Below are positions 1 through 5,014 of a stretch of 5,014 nt of DNA, in pieces. Source of the stretch: an uncultured Saprospiraceae bacterium (GTDB taxonomy: Bacteria > Bacteroidota > Bacteroidia > Chitinophagales > Saprospiraceae); NCBI GenBank assembly GCA_938002705.1, contig CALLAG010000184.1:1-5014 (forward strand), read 5' to 3'. Every line of letters begins with the position of its first letter. The first letter of the stretch is position 1. A program made the translations under genes and the position numbers. A model generated the notes under the pieces. That model was not told the DNA's origin. It did no database searches and saw only the letters and a list, made by a program, of their open reading frames with translations.

Positions 1-222
1 TATGATCCCAATGCATTAGAGAATGAGATTATAGTCAAGACATTCAAAGTATACAATAGATGGGGAGAATTACTTTATGACAACGATAATCCATTAGGAG
101 GATGGAATGGCAGTTATAAAGGTGAGATTGTCCCTCCAGATGTATACGCTTATTTCATAGAATTAGAGATAGATGGATGTGAAAGTATAATAAAGAAAGG
201 CAATGTGACTGTGATAAAGTAA
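1..222 (+). CDS. C-terminal fragment of a secreted protein with a type B T9SS (CHU_C / gliding motility-associated) sorting domain
   Basis: The frame is open from the first base and ends at TAA 220-222, giving 73 residues; the start and main body lie outside the window. The fragment matches the C-terminal domain of gliding-motility-associated proteins. VYNRWGELLYD lies at residues 17-27, then G34-W35-N36-G37 and the segment VPPDVYAYFIE (44-54), where this family typically has a Gly/Val-Tyr-Tyr-Tyr-like strand. A short strand, KKGNVTVIK, closes the protein. By family knowledge, this domain directs export through the type IX secretion system across the outer membrane, giving a cell-surface or released protein, often a large adhesin or repeat protein. 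What the missing N-terminal part does cannot be told. No convincing terminator hairpin follows the stop. Confidence 0.9.
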   Translation, partial: YDPNALENEIIVKTFKVYNRWGELLYDNDNPLGGWNGSYKGEIVPPDVYAYFIELEIDGCESIIKKGNVTVIK

Positions 223-337
223 AAAAGTTATAGTTTCTGTAAATTATGCTACTCTACGTCATATTAAAATTATATATTATATATTTACGTATACCTATCA
301 TAACTTAAGTACTAAAACCTTACAGTAAAATGTTATC
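223..337 (+). promoter_or_regulatory. A/T-rich intergenic region, possible promoter for the STAS-kinase pair
   Basis: This 115-bp gap separates the T9SS-domain gene from the STAS-like gene. It holds a very A/T-rich tract at about 261-287. The octamer TATATTTA at 280-287 differs only in its last base from the Bacteroidota -7 consensus TAnnTTTG. No TTG-type -33 box is seen at the expected distance, so the promoter call is weak. An 8-bp palindrome, ACTTAAGT, lies at 303-310. No Shine-Dalgarno sequence is visible before the downstream start, which is usual in this phylum. Confidence 0.25.
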
Positions 338-787
338 TTGAAACCACTTACCACACAATTCGTTTTTGAGAATCGTAAATACAATGAATCTTCTACTGCA
401 GAAGAGCGAGCAGCTATTCTTAATACAGTTACCCTATATAACGATAAGATAATATACTTCAAAGAAATACCTGTGGCGTCCACATTCAATATCAATTTAG
501 TATTCCCAAAGATACTGAAGCTAGCGGAATCAAAAGACGCATGTGGACTAGTAATTGACTTAAGAGAAACAACTAAATTACCTGATGCAGATACACGAAG
601 GACAATTAATGCCCAATTCAGCAACATCTGTGATGCTATAGATCATGTCGCATTCGTAACTGGAAAAAACAAAGTGCTTAATGTAGGCATTAAGTTCATT
701 ATGCACCATACCAATCTAAAATCATTCAGTATCAATACATCGGTAGATCAAGCAATGGAAAAAATAAAAGCGATACTAAGTGAATAA
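338..787 (+). CDS. STAS/SpoIIAA-like small protein, partner of the adjacent histidine kinase
   Basis: This 149-aa soluble protein has no signal peptide or membrane segment. Its layout fits STAS/SEC14-type SpoIIAA-like proteins: a first strand pair VTLYNDKIIYFKE (31-43), a helix around 54-66, a central strand GLVIDLRE (70-77), a helix 83-101, a strand VAFVTGK (104-110), and a last helix DQAMEKIKAIL (137-147). In classical anti-sigma antagonists the phosphorylated Ser follows the central strand; by rough alignment that place here holds Asp83-Ala84, so phospho-switching is not evident. The frame opens at 329 after a TAA at 326-328. TTG 338 is the only standard start before Met122, so a TTG start is needed for an intact domain. 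The stop overlaps the kinase start by 8 bp, which suggests translational coupling and a shared signalling role. The fold assignment rests on pattern only and the function is inferred. Confidence 0.68.
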   Translation: MKPLTTQFVFENRKYNESSTAEERAAILNTVTLYNDKIIYFKEIPVASTFNINLVFPKILKLAESKDACGLVIDLRETTKLPDADTRRTINAQFSNICDAIDHVAFVTGKNKVLNVGIKFIMHHTNLKSFSINTSVDQAMEKIKAILSE

Positions 788-1679
788 AGATCACGATGAC
801 AGTCAGTTTCTAAAAGAAACTTTTCAGCATATCCTTCAAATCTCCAAAGGGGAATGCTCTATAGACTTAGAAAAAGTACACAACCTTGAAGATGAAAACA
901 AGATAAATATATTAGGTGGCCTTAAAATGCTTCACGAAGACTTAGATCTCTACAAAAGTGAACTACGTCAAAACATGGAAGCAGAATATAAACTCAAATT
1001 ACTAGAAAAGAGAAATCAAGAACTTCAGCAATTTAACTATATCGCTTCTCATGATATGAAAGAGCCTATGAGAACGATAAAAAACTTCAGCGACCTCCTC
1101 AGTAAAAAATATGCAGACAAACTGGACGATAAAGCCAATCTCTACCTCAGCTACATCAGTGACTCTTCTAACAGAATGTACAATTTAATAGATGGCTTAT
1201 TAGATTTTTCTCAGATCAATAATCATGTAAAAAGAAATGAAGTCGATTGCAATACGATAATAGATTCAATACTCCGAGACATCGATAAAGTTATTGCAGA
1301 AAATAGTGCTCAAATAATCTACAATGAGCTACCCGTAATCTTGGGAGACGAGATTGCCATTAGGCAATTATTTATAAATCTTATAAGCAATGGAATCAAA
1401 TACAAAAGCCCAGATAGAACCCCAGTTATAAAAGTGTCTTACAGTAATAAAGAAGACACACACTACTTTAGCATCTCAGATAATGGTATGGGTATAAAAG
1501 AAAAGTATCAAGATCAAATATTTGAATTATTCAGTAGACTGCATATCAATTCTGAAATACCTGGAACTGGCATAGGTCTAAGCATCTGCAAAAAAGTAAT
1601 CAACTCATTAGAGGGCAGACTTTGGGTAGAGTCAAAATTTGGAAAAGGTTCCACTTTTCACTTTACTATTCCCAAATAA
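780..1679 (+). CDS. Soluble sensor histidine kinase (HisKA-HATPase_c)
   Basis: This 299-aa protein autophosphorylates on His using ATP and would pass the phosphate to a response regulator. There is no transmembrane segment, so it acts in the cytoplasm. Residues 1-60 form a helical region resembling the HAMP-like N-termini of some Bacteroidota kinases; 61-85 is a charged, probably coiled-coil linker. The H box is YIASHDMKEP with phospho-acceptor His91. The ATPase domain has an N box (QLFINLISNGIKY, 196-208, Asn200 and Asn204), a G1 box DNGMGI (234-239), an F box IFELFSRLH (247-255) and a G2 box GTGIGLSI (262-269). All key residues are present, so the enzyme should be active. GTG 780 directly follows an in-frame TAA (777-779) and is the only good start, since the next Met, residue 50, would remove the N-terminal region. 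No PAS or GAF sensor domain is present, so sensing may come through the overlapping STAS-like gene product. No response regulator is encoded in the window. Confidence 0.95.
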   Translation: MNKDHDDSQFLKETFQHILQISKGECSIDLEKVHNLEDENKINILGGLKMLHEDLDLYKSELRQNMEAEYKLKLLEKRNQELQQFNYIASHDMKEPMRTIKNFSDLLSKKYADKLDDKANLYLSYISDSSNRMYNLIDGLLDFSQINNHVKRNEVDCNTIIDSILRDIDKVIAENSAQIIYNELPVILGDEIAIRQLFINLISNGIKYKSPDRTPVIKVSYSNKEDTHYFSISDNGMGIKEKYQDQIFELFSRLHINSEIPGTGIGLSICKKVINSLEGRLWVESKFGKGSTFHFTIPK

Positions 1680-1706
1680 GAATTGCAATACTCTTCTACT
1701 ATTCTC

Positions 1707-3044
1707 CTATTTTTCTAATAATCTATCAATAACAGTAGCCCCTACTTTCTTACCTTGTATAACGCCTTCAGTTATTGCAGGCATGTAATGTATGCCGCCA
1801 TACAAACGGCTGATAGCAGCTTCTTCTGCTGCTTTTCGGAACGAGGAAAATTCCCGTTGCGGTAATCCATATCGTACTTCTACATCATCTACAAACTCAA
1901 AATTATCACCTAACATTGCTGTCAAAACTTCTGCAGAAGCTGTAGATATGACGCTATGTCCACTGGTATGTTCTGGAAACGGTGGAGTCTGTAATAAGGG
2001 AATCCAGTCCCGGTCTAAGTGTTCGTTAATAACCGTCTCTGGCCTGATTAGGCTCGATCTGTACTTCTCATCCCAGCAACTTATAAATGCATCGAATAGA
2101 GTGATAGAAACCATGGTACTATGCTTTACTGCTTCTGCAAATGTGCTATTAACCTTCTCTGAAGCCAAAGATGTAATACCCATCCAATGGCCCCCTGGAG
2201 TAATCTTCTTAGTAGCGAACATGACATGTCCTGTCTGATTCATCACATAAGGATTACAATCCCAAAAACTGGCGATGGTTTTCTTTTCTTTATCAGCATT
2301 ATTAACAGCATCATAGACTTCCATGAGTTCTGTATAGAACTGTGATTTCTTATCAAGGTCAAATTCTGTAGGAGGCTCTGGTACAAATTGTTGTGCACTA
2401 TCTAAGACCATCGTTCTGATCTCTCGCCAGTGAGGTTCTATCCCTTCCATATATCCTGGCGGCGTCGGCTTCCATTCATTTTCTTTATCTGTAACTGAGA
2501 ACTTTGAGAAAGATCTTGATTGCTTATAATTATCCTTATCAGCCCAGGCTGCTATGTGATCGGCTACCACTTTTCCATACATCAGAGAATTGGCTTTGGC
2601 CTTGGCAGGAATACCTATCGAGTCCACCTCGTGATATAGTTCTGCTTTGTAATCAGCAATCTTATCTTCTGAGAATATTAGTTGCTGACTTAATAAGAGA
2701 AAGGCTTCCAGTGATGCTAACTCATATGAGATTCCTCCTACAGTATCAGGCTTAGATACGGGGGTCAAACCCTTAAGTCTTCCGCTAAGTGATACAAGAT
2801 CTCCGGCTTGAGCCATCACCTCATAAGCGGCTATACATGGGTAAGCATATACTCGACTTGCCACTGGGGGTGAGAATATATCATGGACTATAACATCAGT
2901 CAACTTATTAATAGAATTATGAAAATAGTCTGGATTAGCTAAATCAGCTTTATAGTTCTTATTGACGCTTGTTTCTTTGCAAGAATATAGCACTACACAA
3001 CTTAAAACAAAGAGCCTAAAAAATACTTTAGAAATTGAAATCAT
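1707..3044 (-). CDS. Vanadium-dependent haloperoxidase/PAP2-superfamily lipoprotein
   Basis: This 445-aa exported protein begins with a lipoprotein signal: basic and hydrophobic residues 6-21 followed by the lipobox L19-Y-S-C22. Lys-Glu after Cys22 resembles the acidic export signal of Bacteroidota surface lipoproteins. The C-terminal half has the three-part PAP2/vanadium haloperoxidase site: K327-x6-R334-P335, T360-S-G-H363 (family norm PSGH) and S412-R413-x5-H419. Thus the residues matching the vanadate or phosphate pocket (Lys, Arg, Ser-Gly-His, Arg, His) are all kept. The Asp often found four residues after the last His is Ala423, and Pro is Thr360. By family knowledge such proteins either oxidise halides with hydrogen peroxide or act as acid phosphatases; sequence alone does not decide which. 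The length and the unbroken frame suggest an intact gene. It converges on the kinase gene with 27 bp between stops, and its upstream neighbour on the same strand is the aldo/keto reductase, 89 bp away. Confidence 0.85.
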   Translation of the reverse strand: MISISKVFFRLFVLSCVVLYSCKETSVNKNYKADLANPDYFHNSINKLTDVIVHDIFSPPVASRVYAYPCIAAYEVMAQAGDLVSLSGRLKGLTPVSKPDTVGGISYELASLEAFLLLSQQLIFSEDKIADYKAELYHEVDSIGIPAKAKANSLMYGKVVADHIAAWADKDNYKQSRSFSKFSVTDKENEWKPTPPGYMEGIEPHWREIRTMVLDSAQQFVPEPPTEFDLDKKSQFYTELMEVYDAVNNADKEKKTIASFWDCNPYVMNQTGHVMFATKKITPGGHWMGITSLASEKVNSTFAEAVKHSTMVSITLFDAFISCWDEKYRSSLIRPETVINEHLDRDWIPLLQTPPFPEHTSGHSVISTASAEVLTAMLGDNFEFVDDVEVRYGLPQREFSSFRKAAEEAAISRLYGGIHYMPAITEGVIQGKKVGATVIDRLLEK

Positions 3045-3094
3045 TTTTAATTATTGTCTTTACTTAATCACCAAGGTAATAGAAATTAATTTAT

Positions 3095-3122
3095 AAAAAA
3101 GACGGTATCCCGATGCATCCGT
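3095..3122 (-). terminator. Weak terminator-like hairpin after the aldo/keto reductase gene
   Basis: Read on the minus strand just past the reductase stop, the sequence can form a short stem, either ACGG/CCGT (3119-3122 with 3102-3105) or CGG/CCG around a GATA loop (3103-3112). A C and then six T follow (3095-3100). The stem is only 3-4 bp, so termination may be partial, letting some transcripts run into the haloperoxidase-like gene. An 8-bp palindrome, GATGCATC (3112-3119), lies in the larger loop. Confidence 0.3.
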
Positions 3123-3133
3123 AATAATTAGAA

Positions 3134-4039
3134 TTATGGGACTTTGACACCTTTGCTGGCTGTCCAAATCTCATACCATTGCTCATCTGTAATATGCTGA
3201 CTGAGACACTCTACGGCTGATTTGATCCGCTCGCTCTTACTTGTCCCTAATACAGGACTCACATGAGCTGGGTGATGTAATAAGAACAATAAGGCCATCT
3301 GCGACAAGGTCCAGTTATAATCAGATCGGACTTCATTTAAGCGACTGTTACGCATGACAACGTCATACTTGCTTTGAGGCTTAAATAATTCTGCTCCTCC
3401 CAATGGTGACCATGCTTGAGGTGATACACCATGCTTTAATGCGTTATCCAATGTTCCATCTTCAAAAGCCTGAAGCTGTACCATAGATAACTCTATCTGG
3501 TTAGTGACAAGAGGAATCTGGCTGTGTAATAAATCAAACTGAGACGCTGTAAAATTAGATACTCCAAAATCTACAACTTTTCCTTCCTTTCTTAATTCAG
3601 TAAATGCTTCTGCTATCTCCTCTACCCTCATTAATGGACCAGGCCTATGTATGAGCAATAGGTCAATATAGTCGGTCCTAAGATTTCTTAGAGACTTTTC
3701 TACTGATGCAATGATATACTTCTTAGAAGTGTCGTAAGATTTTATCTTATTATCAGGGCAAGATGGGGACAACATCTTAATACCACACTTAGTGATCAGT
3801 TGCATATCTGATCGTGATACTCCAGCATCTAAGTAAGCTGCGCCAAAATCTTCTTCAGTCGTATGATCTCCATATATATCCGCATGATCAAAAGATGTCA
3901 CACCATAATCTAAGCATGACGTAATCAGATCACCTATCTCTTTAGTATTGAGCTTAGCACCCCACTTACCCCACCTCATCACACCTGCTATGATTCTACT
4001 ATACTCCTGACTACTATCGGCAAGCTTTGCTTTTATCAT
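3134..4039 (-). CDS. Aldo/keto reductase, YdhF-like
   Basis: This complete 301-aa cytoplasmic NAD(P)H-dependent oxidoreductase would reduce aldehydes or ketones to alcohols. The family tetrad is present: Asp51 and Tyr56 in FDHADIYG, Lys84 in ITKCGI, and His131 in LLLIHRP. Further family marks are GVSNF (159-163), NQIE (180-183), AWSPLGG (209-215) and the cofactor-binding stretch GTSKSERI (265-272), whose Lys and Arg suggest NADPH. Segments such as HADIYG, SKSLRNL-like helix 112-120, DLLLIHRPGPLM and the final VP resemble E. coli YdhF along the whole length, including both ends, so the ATG start at 4039 is well supported. The gene begins 5 bp after the trehalase stop, a spacing typical of one operon. 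The physiological substrate is unknown; the trehalase link hints at sugar use but does not prove it. No key residue is missing. Confidence 0.93.
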   Translation of the reverse strand: MIKAKLADSSQEYSRIIAGVMRWGKWGAKLNTKEIGDLITSCLDYGVTSFDHADIYGDHTTEEDFGAAYLDAGVSRSDMQLITKCGIKMLSPSCPDNKIKSYDTSKKYIIASVEKSLRNLRTDYIDLLLIHRPGPLMRVEEIAEAFTELRKEGKVVDFGVSNFTASQFDLLHSQIPLVTNQIELSMVQLQAFEDGTLDNALKHGVSPQAWSPLGGAELFKPQSKYDVVMRNSRLNEVRSDYNWTLSQMALLFLLHHPAHVSPVLGTSKSERIKSAVECLSQHITDEQWYEIWTASKGVKVP

Positions 4040-4044
4040 TTTAC

Positions 4045-5014
4045 TTACTTTTTCTTTAATTGATTCCTTAATGCGACATAGACTCCATTACTCCATCCGA
4101 ATCCATCCTGCAAGGGATACTCACCGCCACCAGCTTTGGAGTTAAGATCTTCTACATTATATTTTTCTACAAATTTTCCTGTAGCACTATATACACCCTC
4201 ACACAGTCTCAGCCATCTTCTACTTAGTTCTGATGCCAGATCATTATGACCATAATTTCTTAGTCCCTGGATAGCTATCCATTGTAATGGTGCCCAGCCA
4301 TTAGGCGCATCCCATTGTTGTCCTGTGTGGTTAGTTGTAGTGACGACACCACCATCTTTCATTAAGAAATACTGTATAGTTTCTGCACATGCATCAGCTT
4401 GATCTTGGCTCGCTATATTCATATATAAGGGATACATTCCAGCAGCAGTAATACAACCGTTAAGTTCACCACTCTTATGATGGTAGTCAAAATAATATTC
4501 ATCATCAGCATCCCATAATAATGAGTTAATCATGGTCGATCGTGATGTGGCCTTCTGCAGATATAGCTCGCTATTGTCTTCATCACCTTTCTGCCTATAT
4601 GCGTCTGAGATTGTCTTCTCAAGATTATAGATGAGACAATTAAGATCTACAGGTATAATATTAGAAGTATCTATGGTGACAAGATCTCTATAGTTACTAA
4701 ACCATCGCGAGCTAAAATCCCACCCTGACTCACAAGCTGCTCTCACATTTTGATACAAGTCCTCAGGATTTTGATTAGACCGTTTTAATAATTTGATATC
4801 ATCATGATACATTTCCATTCTTGGTATTGATAGATTATCATAATGCCTATTAGCTATATAGTTTTCAGATTTGACTACACGCTTTACTGCACCAGTAGTA
4901 AGATCTTCAGATCCCATCATCCAGAAGTTATACTCTTTTATGAGCTGAGGCAGATAGTGTACAACTATCGAGGGCTCCATCTTCTGAGCTAACATCTGCA
5001 CCATCAGTGAGTAG
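4045..5014 (-). CDS. treA: Trehalase (glycoside hydrolase family 37), 5' end cut by the window edge
   Basis: This enzyme splits alpha,alpha-trehalose into two glucose molecules. The reading frame stays open to the right edge, with Tyr-Ser-Leu before the first visible Met at 5004. Alignment from memory to E. coli TreA places that Met inside the protein (PPFFALMVELLAQ in TreA, YSLMVQMLAQ here), so it is not the start; roughly the N-terminal third to two fifths, with trehalase signature 1 and any signal peptide, is missing. Counting from that Met, SGWDFSSRW (93-101) holds the catalytic acid Asp96, QWDAPNGWAP (230-239) fits trehalase signature 2 exactly, and GGGEYPLQDGFGW (292-304) holds the likely catalytic base Glu295. 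The C-terminus ends soon after, with a Lys-rich tail. Whether it is periplasmic (TreA) or cytoplasmic (TreF) cannot be decided without the N-terminus, so the symbol is provisional. It leads the aldo/keto reductase gene by 5 bp. Confidence 0.95.
   Translation of the reverse strand, partial: YSLMVQMLAQKMEPSIVVHYLPQLIKEYNFWMMGSEDLTTGAVKRVVKSENYIANRHYDNLSIPRMEMYHDDIKLLKRSNQNPEDLYQNVRAACESGWDFSSRWFSNYRDLVTIDTSNIIPVDLNCLIYNLEKTISDAYRQKGDEDNSELYLQKATSRSTMINSLLWDADDEYYFDYHHKSGELNGCITAAGMYPLYMNIASQDQADACAETIQYFLMKDGGVVTTTNHTGQQWDAPNGWAPLQWIAIQGLRNYGHNDLASELSRRWLRLCEGVYSATGKFVEKYNVEDLNSKAGGGEYPLQDGFGWSNGVYVALRNQLKKK

Noticed and set aside
298..627. Open frame of 109 codons on the minus strand
   Set aside because: It lies antisense to the STAS-like gene, matches no family I recognise, and runs across the A/T-rich leader; it looks like a shadow of the real gene.
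1792..2238. Open frame of 148 codons on the plus strand
   Set aside because: It is fully antisense to the haloperoxidase-like gene, whose motifs make it clearly the coding strand; the translated product is Ser/Cys/Asn-rich without a recognisable domain.
2504..2755. Open frame of 83 codons on the plus strand
   Set aside because: It is antisense to the N-terminal half of the haloperoxidase-like gene and has no recognisable motif.
3112..3119. GATGCATC palindrome as an operator site
   Set aside because: An isolated 8-bp palindrome is expected by chance; its flanks do not extend the symmetry and no regulator gene is nearby.
4045..5004. Trehalase starting at the Met at 5004 (319 aa)
   Set aside because: The frame continues upstream to the window edge and family alignment puts this Met inside the catalytic domain, so the gene is cut by the window rather than short.

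Overview
This A+T-rich window most likely comes from a member of the Bacteroidota. The left edge carries a type IX secretion (gliding-motility-associated, CHU_C-like) C-terminal sorting domain, which is characteristic of that phylum. Other features fit: starts are preceded by A/T-rich stretches with no clear Shine-Dalgarno, the histidine kinase is of a soluble Bacteroidota-like type, and one product is a lipoprotein with Lys-Glu straight after the lipidated Cys. I would not name a lower taxon.

Layout. Positions 1-222 (+) are the last 73 codons of a secreted protein ending in a type B T9SS sorting domain. After a 115-bp A/T-rich gap, two + strand genes overlap by 8 bp: a 149-aa STAS/SpoIIAA-like protein with a TTG start (338-787) and a 299-aa soluble histidine kinase with a GTG start (780-1679). 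The kinase converges, across only 27 bp, on three minus-strand genes. Read in their own direction, these are a GH37 trehalase cut by the right edge (4045-5014), a complete YdhF-type aldo/keto reductase 5 bp downstream (3134-4039), and, after an 89-bp gap, a vanadium-haloperoxidase/PAP2-type lipoprotein (1707-3044).

How the genes may work together. The STAS-like protein and the kinase look like a translationally coupled signalling pair; no response regulator is visible here. Trehalase and the aldo/keto reductase are probably co-transcribed, so the reductase may act on a carbonyl compound met during sugar use, but its substrate cannot be read from the sequence. The haloperoxidase-like lipoprotein is probably a separate unit, since a weak terminator-like element precedes it. 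I saw no tRNA, rRNA, CRISPR array, insertion sequence or long repeat, and no gene-free stretch above about 115 bp. The window looks like ordinary chromosomal content. The least standard parts are the STAS-kinase pair with its two non-ATG starts and the haloperoxidase-like active site with an altered third motif.
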